A DNA stretch of 64,000 bases from Haloterrigena sp. H1 (GCF_005938085.1 NZ_SMZK01000002.1:496001-560000); one strand, 5' to 3'. Positions 1 through 8,147 are shown, counted from the stretch's first letter. Notes: generated by a model from the sequence alone, not told the origin. Numbers and translations: made by a program.

Positions 1-2
1 AG

Positions 3-221
3 GCCGACGTGAGGTCCGAGATATTCGACAGAGTCGGAGTCGAGGCGCGTGATGTGCGAGATGGTTGGATTGTGACACTCCCGACAGAGCAGTCCGTGAG
101 TGAGCTCATCGCGTCGCTCGTCGAGCATGGCGCCGCTATCGAAGCCGTCCACGAGGAGGAAGCAACTCTCGAAGATCTGTATAGTAAGTTGACCGAGGAC
201 GAGGAGATGATGACTGAATGA
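3..221 (+). CDS. ABC transporter ATP-binding protein, C-terminal end (partial)
   Basis: The reading frame is open from the left edge, so only the last 72 or so residues of the protein are in the window. The tail ends in an acidic stretch with EATLEDLYSKLT, the usual C-terminal signature of ABC-2 exporter ATPases of the CcmA/NatA type (ATLEDxFxxLT). The Walker and signature motifs lie outside the window. The stop codon overlaps the start of the next gene (ATGA), and that gene is a membrane permease, which supports an ABC exporter pair coupled in translation. The substrate cannot be told from this piece. A GTG at position 9 could serve as a start but is unlikely to be the real one. Confidence 0.75.
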   Translation, partial: ADVRSEIFDRVGVEARDVRDGWIVTLPTEQSVSELIASLVEHGAAIEAVHEEEATLEDLYSKLTEDEEMMTE

Positions 222-1021
222 GCGCAACGCCGGGCTGGTGGACCCTTGCGAGAGCCATCGTCTGGAGTGAGCTCCGCGGACGCGGCTGGCGGCTGTTTGC
301 CTTCCCGGTTGGAACCGGCCTACTCTTCCTGAGTCTGCTCGGGGTCACTGCCGTCTCTCCCGGCGTGCTTACGGGGACGACCCGCGAGGCACTCGCTGCT
401 CAGGCCGATCTCTACTTCACCGGTGTGGACAGCGACGCGGCGCTCCTCCTCGCAATGCTCATTATTCAAGGGCCGTATTTCGTCGCTATGATCGGGGCGG
501 TTCTATCGGTGCTCGTTACCCAAACCGGCGTTGGACAACGGTTAGCTGCCGGTGAACTGGAGCTTCTCTTGAGCGGACCTTACCGTGAGCGGGAGGTGTT
601 CGTTGCGTTGGTTGTCGGGTCGTTCGTCCTCGCGCTGCTGATGATCAGCGTGTTGATAGCGATCGCCTTCGGCGGGTCGGTGCTCGTTCTCGTGTGGCTC
701 GATGTGTCGTTGACAATGAACACGGCCCGTCTTCTCGGCACCGGTCTGCTGACACCAATCCCGCTGGCGCTATGGGCGACGTTCCTCGCGGTCGTCGTTT
801 ACCTCCGGTTTCCGGACACGCCGATCAACGGGACGGAACCCGGCAATCTCCTTATACTGGTTGGCATCCTGCCGGCTGTTTCGCTCGTCGTGCTACCTAC
901 GGCGGTCCCCTCGATCGACCCGCTCCTGCTCTCGGTCGGTGGAATTGCCGTCTCGCTGGCAGCGGTCGGGATCGGCTGGGTTAGCGTCAGACAGTGGCTC
1001 GACGTAAAGACGCTCCTGTAG
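218..1021 (+). CDS. ABC-2 type transporter permease
   Basis: A 267-residue integral membrane protein with about six hydrophobic segments (near residues 27-50, 80-100, 128-155, 172-192, 205-225 and 235-255). The loop after the second segment has the sequence GELELLLSGPYRERE, typical of ABC-2 permeases, where it contacts the ATPase. It overlaps the ATPase stop codon by 4 bases. Family knowledge makes this the membrane half of an exporter, often for a peptide, drug or redox-related cargo; nothing here fixes the substrate. The next gene, a CPBP protease, follows 28 bases later and may be in the same transcript. Confidence 0.8.
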   Translation: MSATPGWWTLARAIVWSELRGRGWRLFAFPVGTGLLFLSLLGVTAVSPGVLTGTTREALAAQADLYFTGVDSDAALLLAMLIIQGPYFVAMIGAVLSVLVTQTGVGQRLAAGELELLLSGPYREREVFVALVVGSFVLALLMISVLIAIAFGGSVLVLVWLDVSLTMNTARLLGTGLLTPIPLALWATFLAVVVYLRFPDTPINGTEPGNLLILVGILPAVSLVVLPTAVPSIDPLLLSVGGIAVSLAAVGIGWVSVRQWLDVKTLL

Positions 1022-1049
1022 GTGAGTTTGACCAAGGAACACCACACCC

Positions 1050-1922
1050 ATGAGTTCTGAAAACGAAGGCGAAATTGGCAGTGTTGGCACCGACATACGC
1101 ACGGCGTCATCGGACACGGGACACTGGTGGACGTTCGGTATTTTCGTGGCGAGTACGTTCGCGTTCTCCTGGGGTCTGTGGACCCCGCTCCTGGTCGGGC
1201 TGGCCCCGTCGTCGCTGACTGTTCCCCTGATCATACTCGGCGGGTTTGGTCCGTTCGTCGGGGCTCTGATTACACTCCGATTCACTGGACGGAGCATCCG
1301 TGGGTGGCTCCGCTCGAACCTGCGCTACCGTATCCCGATCCGGTGGTACGCCATCGCACTTGCCGTGCCACCGCTGTTTATCGTCGCCGGGAGCGTCGTC
1401 TATGTGAGCGTCTTTGACTCGTCGTTCGCACTCGACGAACTAGCGTCTCTGTGGATGTTTCCGTTAGCCCTCGGGCTGACGTTCTTCCTCGGTGGTGGTC
1501 AAGAGGAGCTTGGCTGGCGCGGTCTCGCACAGCCAGCTCTCCAGGATGGTGTCTCGGCGTTGTCGGCCAGCCTGCTCGTCGGCGTCGTCTGGTTCGTCTG
1601 GCACGTCCCGCTGTTCTACGTGCCAGAGAGCTCCCAGGCCGGGGTTCCCATGGTCCCGTACGCCGTTGCTGTGGTCGCCACAGCAGTCGTGCTTGGCTGG
1701 CTCTACAATACCTCGGGAAGCCTCCTGATCCCGTGGTTGTACCACGCCAGCCTCAACCCTGCGGGAATGTTCTTCCTGGCCGGCGTCGCCGGACTGAGGA
1801 CGGCCGCCGGATACGGATCGTACGCGGTGCTGGTCGCAGCCGTTGCGATCGGTTTGATCGTCTACTATGGTCCGACTAACCTCGCAGCGAAGACTCGCGT
1901 CCGCCTCTCGGAGCTCGTTTGA
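1050..1922 (+). CDS. CPBP family intramembrane glutamic endopeptidase
   Basis: A 290-residue polytopic membrane protein carrying the CPBP (Rce1/Abi) motifs in order: EELGWRG at about 152-158 with the paired glutamates, WHVPLF with His at about 185, and a third motif with His232 and Asn236 (YHASLN). These are the residues that build the active site in the Rce1-like family, so catalytic competence is likely. About eight membrane segments are visible. It follows the ABC permease gene at short distance; in other organisms such proteases process or protect against exported peptides, but that link is inference here. The start at ATG 1050 gives an acidic N-terminal leader of 25 residues before the first membrane segment. 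Confidence 0.88.
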   Translation: MSSENEGEIGSVGTDIRTASSDTGHWWTFGIFVASTFAFSWGLWTPLLVGLAPSSLTVPLIILGGFGPFVGALITLRFTGRSIRGWLRSNLRYRIPIRWYAIALAVPPLFIVAGSVVYVSVFDSSFALDELASLWMFPLALGLTFFLGGGQEELGWRGLAQPALQDGVSALSASLLVGVVWFVWHVPLFYVPESSQAGVPMVPYAVAVVATAVVLGWLYNTSGSLLIPWLYHASLNPAGMFFLAGVAGLRTAAGYGSYAVLVAAVAIGLIVYYGPTNLAAKTRVRLSELV

Positions 1923-2089
1923 GATATTCCCTCCGAAAAAATACAAAAATTTTCAACTTGCTAATATTAGATCAGGCCTTTATTTTGATCTCCCGATCTC
2001 GAGTGCTGCAACTGCGAGTTCAGAATCAACGCCGTATTCGACGGGTACTGTTAAGCGGATGACTACCGAAACAACCAGACAGAACTGCA

Positions 2090-2362
2090 ATGGCTCGCGT
2101 CACAGATCCACGGCCACCACTTCCGGAGTGGATTCTCGAGTGCTACGACCGGCTGTGTACGCAGGCATGTCAACCAGATGCAGGAGAAGACAGTGTTCCG
2201 CTGATCGACTACGATAACGCCGTTGACGTGCTGATCTCTGATGCAGAGTTAGCGCTCGAGCAACGGGACGTCGAGTACGCACTGACGCGGCTCCTTGAAC
2301 GGGGCTACTTCTACGAAGTCGAAGACGAACTTCGGGTTACATCCCCAGAAGAGCAGTGTTAG
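2090..2362 (+). CDS. Conserved haloarchaeal small protein, winged-helix-like
   Basis: A 90-residue acidic protein I recognise only as a haloarchaeal hypothetical. The C-terminal half (YALTRLLERGYFYEVEDELRVT) has the pattern of a winged-helix recognition helix followed by a wing, so a small DNA-binding or adaptor role is possible. The gene sits between the CPBP gene and a convergent PIN-toxin gene; its stop codon directly abuts the toxin stop codon. No clear Shine-Dalgarno sequence is seen, which is common for leaderless haloarchaeal genes. Function unknown. Confidence 0.6.
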   Translation: MARVTDPRPPLPEWILECYDRLCTQACQPDAGEDSVPLIDYDNAVDVLISDAELALEQRDVEYALTRLLERGYFYEVEDELRVTSPEEQC

Positions 2363-2854
2363 CTATTCGTCAAGGAGCTGTCTTGCACGACGGTAGATCG
2401 GCGCACCAAGCCAGTCCCGGGTCTTGGCAATCTGTTCGAGTCTATTCTGAGCGTTCTTTGGTTCAAGTACGCCCCGCTTGACGAGCGCCCGGAGTACAAT
2501 TGGCGAGAGTGCGACCTTGGCAGTTGTGAGATTCTGAATCTCTGGGAGTGCTCGGAGGTCGTCGGTCAAAAGAAATGCAGGTTCAAGCTGCTCTTCCAAC
2601 CTAATACAACTTGCCTCCCCCTGATCGATCGTTGATGACTCAAATTGTTCTCCATCAACGGTGTGAACAGAGAATTGCGCCTGCTGCTCGAGCACATTCT
2701 GACCTGCCTGTCCATGTAGATCGTCGTACTCAGCTGTCTCTTCGAGTTCTTGCATAATCACACTCGTCGTGTGAACCTCGAACTCAGCGAAGACAAGGTC
2801 AACTACCTCGGCTGTGGCTAACGAAATAAGTGTACTCGTATCGGCAACAATCAT
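2363..2854 (-). CDS. PIN-domain ribonuclease toxin
   Basis: A 163-residue protein starting MIVADTSTLISLA, the classic first acidic motif of a PIN domain (Asp5 as metal ligand). Further acidic residues follow at the expected places: GEASCIRL at about 90, and LLTDDLRAL about 20 residues later. PIN domains are Mg-dependent RNases that act as toxins in VapBC-like pairs. The upstream gene, 6 bases away, encodes a ribbon-helix-helix antitoxin. The pair is paralogous in design to the one at 43.1-43.9 kb. Length and motifs look intact, so the toxin is probably functional. Confidence 0.85.
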   Translation of the reverse strand: MIVADTSTLISLATAEVVDLVFAEFEVHTTSVIMQELEETAEYDDLHGQAGQNVLEQQAQFSVHTVDGEQFESSTIDQGEASCIRLEEQLEPAFLLTDDLRALPEIQNLTTAKVALSPIVLRALVKRGVLEPKNAQNRLEQIAKTRDWLGAPIYRRARQLLDE

Positions 2855-2860
2855 TGCCAG

Positions 2861-3163
2861 CTACAGCCCCGCAAGCTCGTCGGCGAGATCCTCACCTTGG
2901 TCAAGAACGGCTTTTGAGGTACGAACCGCTTCGGCGTCTTGGCGACCAATAAACGTTTTGAGGACATCAAAACTGATCTCGTCTTCAAGATATAGCTCGA
3001 CGATCTCTTCATTGAACGCGTCCTCGTCTTCGATTTCGTCTAGATAGGATCGAAGTGCCTCAGTCACAATCTCCGTCCGATTCTTGTGGGTGATCTTCGC
3101 TGCGACATCGGCCTTCTCGACTAATTCATCTGGAATCCGGAAGTTTACTCGAGTCGTTCCCAT
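2861..3163 (-). CDS. Ribbon-helix-helix antitoxin
   Basis: A 100-residue protein beginning MGTTRVNFRIPDELVEKADV, a typical ribbon-helix-helix DNA-binding N-terminus (beta strand with VNFRIP, then two helices). The C-terminal acidic helical part, from about residue 50, would wrap the partner PIN toxin. I chose ATG 3163 over an upstream start because the RHH strand begins there and because a palindromic operator and TATA box lie directly upstream. It is the first gene of a two-gene operon with the toxin. Autoregulation through the palindrome at 3175-3189 is likely. Confidence 0.85.
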   Translation of the reverse strand: MGTTRVNFRIPDELVEKADVAAKITHKNRTEIVTEALRSYLDEIEDEDAFNEEIVELYLEDEISFDVLKTFIGRQDAEAVRTSKAVLDQGEDLADELAGL

Positions 3164-3174
3164 AGTTCTCCTCT

Positions 3175-3189
3175 GTACATACAGTGTAC
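3175..3189. promoter_or_regulatory. Palindromic operator of the RHH/PIN operon
   Basis: GTACA-TACAG-TGTAC is a perfect 5-bp inverted repeat with a 5-bp spacer. It lies between the TATA-like box (3195-3204) and the antitoxin start at 3163, where an RHH repressor would block initiation. Position and symmetry are seen directly; the binding protein is inferred. Confidence 0.6.
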
Positions 3190-3194
3190 CCACA

Positions 3195-3204
3195 GATAAA
3201 TAAA
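3195..3204 (-). promoter_or_regulatory. TATA box of the RHH/PIN operon
   Basis: On the minus strand the sequence is TTTATTTATC, a good archaeal TATA element. Transcription would start about 26 bases downstream near 3173, about 10 bases before the antitoxin ATG. Confidence 0.5.
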
Positions 3205-3234
3205 ATTGCCCCTCAAGACGACCTCGGTTGTTAA

Positions 3235-3581
3235 TCACTCGAATCCCAGTGTGACCTCGTATCCCTCGAACACAGACTCGAATCCCTCGTCAACGACTTG
3301 CTGGACAAGCTTCGCGAACGAACTTCGATTATCTGGATCCTCACGAGCGACCGATACGTACTCTCAAAGTGATGTCCGTGCGAGGGTCGATCCCGACTCG
3401 AGGTTTCATGAGCGGCTTCGTGTAACATCACGAGATACAGATCGTGCATCCAGACGGCACGCTGGCGACTCGTCACGGCCGAGTCGGTGATCACGATATA
3501 CGTCCTGCCATCGGTCCAGGCATCGGCACTCGCCTCGCCGTAGTACACCTCTCGGTCAATCCCAAGCTCCCGTGTGAGCAC
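3235..3581 (-). pseudogene. Frameshifted zinc metallopeptidase-like gene
   Basis: The N-terminal part reads WMHDLYLVMLHEAAHE, an HExxH-type zinc site (HEAAH), followed by GHHFES, which matches the downstream GHxxxF element of SprT/WLM-like peptidases. After SLVR the frame that carries it becomes Ser/Arg-rich nonsense, while another frame continues sensibly as EDPDNRSSFAKLVQQ and ends EVTLGFE with a stop at 3235-3237. A one-base change near 3340 therefore breaks the gene. An in-frame TGA also lies just upstream of the GTG start at 3581. The gene is probably dead; a sequencing error cannot be excluded. Confidence 0.6.
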
Positions 3582-3637
3582 TCGAGCGACTCAGAACATA
3601 TTTACCAATTGAGTAATGTGTTCTGGATATCTCCGAA

Positions 3638-3970
3638 ATGGCAGTCTTGAATGATTTCTCTGGGTTCGAGTTCGAGGATCTGATGGAAGACGTCTTCCGA
3701 AACCTCGGTTACGAAAACGTCCAGCAGGTCGCAAAAACGGCTGATGGAGGTCGGGACATTCTGATGGAAGAGATCGTCGACTCGAGGAGCGATTGTTGTC
3801 GAGTGTAAGCATACAGGGACTGTCGGACGGCCGGTCATACAGAAACTTCATTCGGCCATTGCGACGTTTGACTTCGACGGACCCAAGCGCGGAATGGTCG
3901 TCACGACAGGTCGGTTTACCAGTCCCGCCCAAGAGTACGCCGACCACCTCGAGCAGAACGGCAATCCCTA
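3638..3970 (+). pseudogene. Mrr-like restriction endonuclease remnant, frameshifted and truncated
   Basis: From ATG 3638 the frame reads MAVLNDFSGFEFEDLMEDVF and continues to GGRDILME, the start of a restriction-endonuclease-fold domain (Asp of the PD-ExK site). It stops at about 3808; a second frame resumes near 3786 with IVVECKH, the ExK half of the site, and GPKRGMVVTTGRF. Homologues continue well beyond the last matching residues, but here the sequence runs into the 3' end of the convergent DUF7344 gene at about 3970. Two lesions, a frameshift and a 3' truncation, mean this gene cannot make active enzyme. Confidence 0.7.
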
Positions 3971-4375
3971 TTCGTGGACATCGTACGGTTCGACCAGCGT
4001 CAGGATCTTCTGTTCTAGTTCACCGCCAATAAACCGGATATTATCCGTTTCACCCTCATAGTCGATTATCCGAGCCTCGTCCAGTTTTGGAAGATGGGTA
4101 TGATGAAGTGCGATCCGGACGCGTTGTCGGTGTTCGTCTGACTCCCATTTCGCGTCTTCGTCTCGAACCCGGTCTGCAACGCGATCTACAAGCACATCGT
4201 ATTCCAGTGTCTTCTCGGATGCGTTGTCCAACGCGTCGAGGATGGCGCGTCGGTGTTCGTTCGCTACTGCCGACAGAATCGTATCGGGGGAGATCGGTCT
4301 CTCACACCCTGAAGAATCGGAAACCGCATCAATTGACTGAATATCACGTGTTCCCAGATCTCGATTCTCTTCCAT
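3968..4375 (-). CDS. DUF7344-type winged-helix transcriptional regulator
   Basis: A 135-residue protein with the haloarchaeal DUF7344 pattern: a first segment ILSAVANEHRRAILDAL, an extended middle region, then HHTHLPKLDEARIIDY, where the recognition helix leads into the wing. These proteins act as small ArsR/HTH-like regulators in haloarchaea. ATG 4375 is preferred to upstream codons because the extension to 4498 has no family-like sequence and overlaps the neighbouring gene. It lies just downstream of a bat-type regulator in the same direction, and its 3' end abuts the broken endonuclease gene. Confidence 0.75.
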   Translation of the reverse strand: MEENRDLGTRDIQSIDAVSDSSGCERPISPDTILSAVANEHRRAILDALDNASEKTLEYDVLVDRVADRVRDEDAKWESDEHRQRVRIALHHTHLPKLDEARIIDYEGETDNIRFIGGELEQKILTLVEPYDVHE

Positions 4376-4433
4376 ACTCACATAGTGTGGGTCCAACTGG
4401 CTGGTTCTGTCCCATGGTGTATCATGGAAACAG

Positions 4434-5099
4434 TCAGTCCACTTGCGCCGCTGACTCGGGAGTGAGAAATGCGTACCTCCCGAACGTACCGATGGCACGA
4501 CGCAGTCGCTCCGTTACTGCCTGATCGGAAATCCCGAGTTCGTCGGCTAACTCCGCAGTCGTACAGCCGCGTGGAATGTCGTAGTATCCCATTCGAACGG
4601 CAAGCGTAAGCGCTTCTCGTTGGGGCCCACTCAAGCCGTACCACGGACCGGCCTCAGGGTCCGTCGGATTGTATATACGGGTTAGCTTCAGGGTGATGTG
4701 CGCGTCCTCACAACAGTCCTGGCACTGACTCAATGTCTCGCGGTCTGAGAATCGCATCTCGAAATTCCACCCTTCTGGTGATCCAGTCGCACTCAGTATT
4801 TGCCCGTCGTGTTCCAAGATGCATCGAAAAAGGTGGTCCTGGCTCGCATCCCATTCGAGCCTGATCAACGTCCGGTCTTCGAACACGTCCACCTTCGTGA
4901 CGCTGTTGACAGTTGGATAGCGTTCGACGGTATCGAGAAAGCCGTCTTCGACCGGTTCGTAGACCCAGAAGAGCGGCACGGTCACGTCCCCACTCGGGAC
5001 GAGCGTTTCAAGCTCGATGGCCGACGCTTGCTCTAGACTGAGGATTTGTCCGAGTTCGAAATCATCGGACGGGATCCGAATCTCCGTTATCACACTCAT
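4434..5099 (-). CDS. Bacterio-opsin activator-type HTH_10 regulator
   Basis: A 221-residue protein. The N-terminal 140 residues match the sensing/oligomerisation region of bat-like regulators. The C-terminus has the HTH_10 signature: LSGPQREALTLAVRMGYYDIPRG, then TTAELADELGISDQAVTERLRRA. I chose MSVITEIRIP at 5099 as the start; the 41 residues upstream lack family character. It is divergent from a paralogue starting at 5340, so the 240-base gap between them holds both promoters. The downstream DUF7344 gene starts 58 bases past its stop and could be co-transcribed. The target genes are unknown. Confidence 0.85.
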   Translation of the reverse strand: MSVITEIRIPSDDFELGQILSLEQASAIELETLVPSGDVTVPLFWVYEPVEDGFLDTVERYPTVNSVTKVDVFEDRTLIRLEWDASQDHLFRCILEHDGQILSATGSPEGWNFEMRFSDRETLSQCQDCCEDAHITLKLTRIYNPTDPEAGPWYGLSGPQREALTLAVRMGYYDIPRGCTTAELADELGISDQAVTERLRRAIGTFGRYAFLTPESAAQVD

Positions 5100-5339
5100 G
5101 CTCGCTTGTGAGACTAGATTGCTTGGTCGTACAAAAGGAGATGACATGGTACACCATGGCTTCTCGGAATTCGACGAGGACTGCCTATTCGTGAAGTACC
5201 TCGGGGACAAGCCCCGAGGCATTCGCCCTACTCAGCCTGTAGAAGGCACGATAACGATAAAACAACCGTGTGTTGTCTCTTCTCGAAGCTATGGTACATC
5301 ACCCGTGCCGGTTATCTTCCTGCTAGACGAAGGCTTACC

Positions 5340-5984
5340 ATGGCGACTGTGATGGAGTTTACGAGTCCAGTAGAGGAGTTTCCACTGGGGAGTGTGTTCG
5401 AGAACTTGCCGGGAGTGACGGTCGAACTGGAGCGGCTTATTCCACACGAGACGCTGATTATCCCGTACTTCTGGGTACGCGGTGCGGAAACGGAGGACAT
5501 CGAAGCTGCGTTCGAAGAACACGCCGGCGTAAGCAACATCCGACTGGTCGATAGCATCGAAGACGAGTATCTCATGCGTGCCGAGTGGGAACAAGAGTAC
5601 TTTGGCATCCTGAATGCGCTGGCCAAGGCCAACGTCGTCGTGCTCTCTGGAATCGGAACGAAAGACGAGTGGCGATTCGAGGTGCGTGGCGAGAGCCAGG
5701 AGGCAATCGCTGATTTTCGAGAGTACTGCCAGAAAAACGACATTCCGATAGCGATCACCGCCGTCCACGCCATGCTTCCGATCCAGGGAGAGGGCTACGA
5801 GTTAACCGAGATGCAGCGCGAGGCGTTGGTATTAGCATACCAGCGAGGGTATTTCAACACCCCGCGCGAGGCGTCGCTCGAAGAGATCGCTGACGAGCTC
5901 GACATCACCCAGCAGTCGCTTTCCTCACGCCTTCGACGTGGGCATCGACGCCTCATTGGAGCTACGCTCAGCAGTTCGTTGTGA
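5340..5984 (+). CDS. Bacterio-opsin activator-type HTH_10 regulator
   Basis: A 214-residue paralogue of the divergent gene at 4434-5099. The C-terminal HTH_10 reads LTEMQREALVLAYQRGYFNTPRE followed by EIADELDITQQSLSSRLRRGHRR. The N-terminal part shares LELERLIPHETLIIPYFWV with the corresponding PSGDVTVPLFWV of its neighbour, so the two may sense similar signals or cross-regulate. ATG 5340 begins the family-like sequence (MATVMEFTSP). The gene looks intact. Confidence 0.85.
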   Translation: MATVMEFTSPVEEFPLGSVFENLPGVTVELERLIPHETLIIPYFWVRGAETEDIEAAFEEHAGVSNIRLVDSIEDEYLMRAEWEQEYFGILNALAKANVVVLSGIGTKDEWRFEVRGESQEAIADFREYCQKNDIPIAITAVHAMLPIQGEGYELTEMQREALVLAYQRGYFNTPREASLEEIADELDITQQSLSSRLRRGHRRLIGATLSSSL

Positions 5985-6068
5985 TCATTCGGAGAGACAC
6001 TACGTTATAAACCACCTGTATAATCAGTACCCCTATTGAACCGACTCAGACGGCTAGAATCAGGCAAG

Positions 6069-6419
6069 ATGGACGCAACGGTATCTGGGGTTGGAGTTGA
6101 AGCGGTTGAGTACTCTCAGGAATCTGGGACTGCTCGCACCCAGTTCGATCAAGAGAAGACACCTGCGAGCATGGCTGTTATCGCAACGCTGGCGGACCTA
6201 ATGGGGACTGATCCGGTTGAACTCGACCCGCTCCATTCTACTGTTGACCCCGACGAATTAGATGCGCTCGTCCGCGTTCGAAACGGGACGAACGGAGATT
6301 CCCACGTGACATTCACGCACGAGGGGCACGCGATAACCGTACACAGCTACGGTGTGATCACCATCACACCAGAACAGGAACTCACAGCGGAGAAGTACGA
6401 AAGGGACGTGGGAAGATGA
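6069..6419 (+). CDS. HalOD1 output-domain protein
   Basis: A 116-residue protein with the HalOD1 pattern: SMAVIATLADLMGTDPVELDPLHSTVDPDELDAL in the first half and a second half of short strands (VTFTHEGHAITVHSYGVITI). HalOD1 is a haloarchaea-specific domain linked to signal-transduction output; its biochemical role is not established. Its stop overlaps the start of the next small gene (ATGA), so the two are translationally coupled. ATG 6069 is chosen over a TTG at 6036. Confidence 0.8.
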   Translation: MDATVSGVGVEAVEYSQESGTARTQFDQEKTPASMAVIATLADLMGTDPVELDPLHSTVDPDELDALVRVRNGTNGDSHVTFTHEGHAITVHSYGVITITPEQELTAEKYERDVGR

Positions 6420-6601
6420 CTTCTGAGGAGGCCTCGCTTACGTCCAAGAAGGAATTGAACGTGGAGCTGAAAGCCCTCCTTCGCAGGGCCTACGAGAGTG
6501 GAATCGATGTGGAAGGCGGATTCGAATGTCGGAATGGGGTCGAACATCCTGACTGGGACGTGATCGTCACGGAAGTCGAAAAGAACGGGCGTTCGGAGTG
6601 A
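6416..6601 (+). CDS. Small haloarchaeal protein paired with HalOD1
   Basis: A 61-residue acidic protein that overlaps the HalOD1 gene by 4 bases. It has an amphipathic helix (ELNVELKALLRRAYESGIDV) and then EHPDWDVIVTEVEK. Small proteins ending in a PDWDV-type motif are common directly after HalOD1 genes in haloarchaea, so I take this as a real partner. It probably binds its neighbour; no catalytic residues are seen. Confidence 0.7.
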   Translation: MTSEEASLTSKKELNVELKALLRRAYESGIDVEGGFECRNGVEHPDWDVIVTEVEKNGRSE

Positions 6602-6647
6602 CCGACGACGAGGGTAACCGGTCGTAGCAGATAACAGGCCCGTGGGA

Positions 6648-6806
6648 CAGAAACTCTGTTACGAACTCCATCACGTTCTACTCCCCGAATTAACGGATAT
6701 GGAACTTGTCGAGTTCGGCAGGTTCGAAGACGAGGTATAGCGAGGACTGAGATTCGACGAGGTACTTCGATTTCTCGAACAGATCGCTGACGATAATGAC
6801 AAGTAA
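6648..6806 (+). pseudogene. DUF7344 winged-helix gene, 3' relic with internal stop
   Basis: The frame reads LHHVLLPELTDMELVEFGRF, the recognition-helix region of a DUF7344 protein (compare HHTHLPKLDEARIIDY in the intact gene at 3968-4375). A TAG interrupts it after EDEV, and the frame then continues FDEVLRFLEQIADDNDK to a TAA at 6804. The 5' half is absent. A dead gene fragment. Confidence 0.55.
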
Positions 6807-6823
6807 TCTGGAACTGTAATCGC

Positions 6824-6856
6824 TTTGCTGCTGAATATGCGCCCTGAGAATTGCAC
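6824..6856 (+). repeat. Dispersed short repeat, copy 1
   Basis: Contains CTGAATATGCGC followed by a variant of TGTGTATCTCGCAC. Related copies are at 24895-24920 and 27315-27345, all in intergenic DNA. This copy has a 3-base insertion near its start. Confidence 0.45.
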
Positions 6857-7020
6857 GACGCTACGAACATCATCCATAGCTGGTAGGAATCCCAGCAGTC
6901 CGTTCTCACATCTACTTACTGGCCAATTCACCGCAGCAGTCGGTGGATCAAACCAGTAGGAGAATCCTCTGACACCCGCCGAGAACAAGGTTTAGTCGGG
7001 ACGGCGCGTAACTCCACTGT

Positions 7021-7300
7021 ATGCCATTCAGCGTCAGTTGGCACACTCTTCTCGAGCATCTGGATGAGTTGCCGGCAGACGCAACACTGATCACACCATT
7101 GTCGCACTCTCGCATCCATATCACAGATATCCAGGAACACCGTATTGTCGTCCAGTTTGACGAGTCCAACGAGAAGCGTCCGCTCCAGCGCGAGCAGTTT
7201 GAGACACCCTACCATCAGATACAGACTGCGCACGATGGGTTCGATCTCGACCGGCTGCCGCCAGATGCCGACCCGTATCCAGCGGTGTTGAGCGTTCATT
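7021..7300 (+). pseudogene. Haloarchaeal plasmid-type protein, 3'-truncated
   Basis: From ATG 7021 about 93 residues read like a conserved haloarchaeal accessory protein: TLITPLSHSRIHITDIQEHRIVVQF, KRPLQREQFETPYHQI and FDLDRLPPDADPYPAVLSVH. Near 7300 the family sequence ends, and the rest of the open frame (to 7371) is antisense to the convergent GHKL gene. So the 3' end has been replaced by that gene's truncated 3' end. Its function is unknown even in complete relatives. Confidence 0.55.
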
Positions 7301-8147
7301 CCCCCTTCGAGACGACGACCCCACCGATCCCATACTCCCGTTTTGTCGTCACATACAGTCCATTACTGTAGATGTCGAGTCCCTCGTGGGGCGTGTACTC
7401 GAGTGCGAGAATCGCATCTTTAGTTTCGCGTGTGAGTGACGGATGGGGTGAGTCAGCCACTGCCTCGAGTGGATCGCCCTTGTCGACTGACTCGCCGTTG
7501 ATCACGACCGAGACGCCTGTCCGGGATTGCACGTATGCGAAGCGCTTGCGAAGATCGCGAACGTAGCGTCGCCAGCGGTAGCTGTCCGGGTCCGGCACTT
7601 CGTCTTCGCAGTGGTCGATCTTGACGAGCATTCCCTCGAGATGATGCACAGCGTCCACGAGCTGGCCATCACGTCCGCTGACGTCTGCCCACTTCCCAGA
7701 GTTGCGTCGATCTCGGTAGTCAAAACACAGTGCGGTGTCGTGACTCCAGATACGAACGGCACCCTTCGCGATGATCGCACCCTTGCCGATACCCCACTCG
7801 CCGATTGTCTCGTCGTCTGCGCGTTGCTTGCTTCCTGCGCCGAGCACCGACAAGTTGCGTCGTCCCTCAGTCGACTCGAGGTCAACGTCAGCACCGTCGT
7901 CGAGGATGATCGATCGCTCGGGTGAGATGCTGATCAACACACGGGATGACCCAGGACTGCCGATGCCGTTTTGGACCGCTTCACGGATCGCGTCTGTGAG
8001 ATCCGCCATCTGATCTTCGATAAGGTGCGTTGCGACCCGCTCGTCAGCTGTCATCGTCACGGTCTCGTCAGCCGATGGCTGACTAGCTGGCTTCGAGTCA
8101 GTTGTCTCGTTCGTGGTGAACTCCGATAGCGTCGGATGGTCTGTCAT
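7296..8147 (-). pseudogene. GHKL/HSP90-type ATPase-fold protein, 3'-truncated
   Basis: The 283-residue product has GHKL ATP-binding motifs: AIREAVQNGIG (N box, with the conserved Asn), ISPERSIILDDGADVD (the D-x-G type G1 box) and GEWGIGKGAIIAKGA (G2 box, glycine-rich). It resembles haloarchaeal accessory ATP-binding proteins related to the MORC/HSP90 class. The protein ends abruptly at GGVVVSKGE, where a transducer region would be expected, at the same junction that truncates the convergent gene. The ATP-binding domain may still fold. ATG 8147 is preferred to the GTG at 8156. Confidence 0.6.

Larger units (their letters stand above)
6602..7020. other. Non-coding stretch with gene relics
   Basis: Holds a DUF7344 relic at 6648-6806, a copy of a short dispersed repeat at 6824-6856, and about 160 bases with no recognisable signal before the truncated gene that starts at 7021. 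Confidence 0.5.

Noticed and set aside
2861..3238. Longer antitoxin starting at 3238
   Set aside because: The extra 25 codons run through the TATA box and palindromic operator.
3591..3947. Minus-strand frame over the Mrr relic
   Set aside because: Antisense shadow of the endonuclease sequence.
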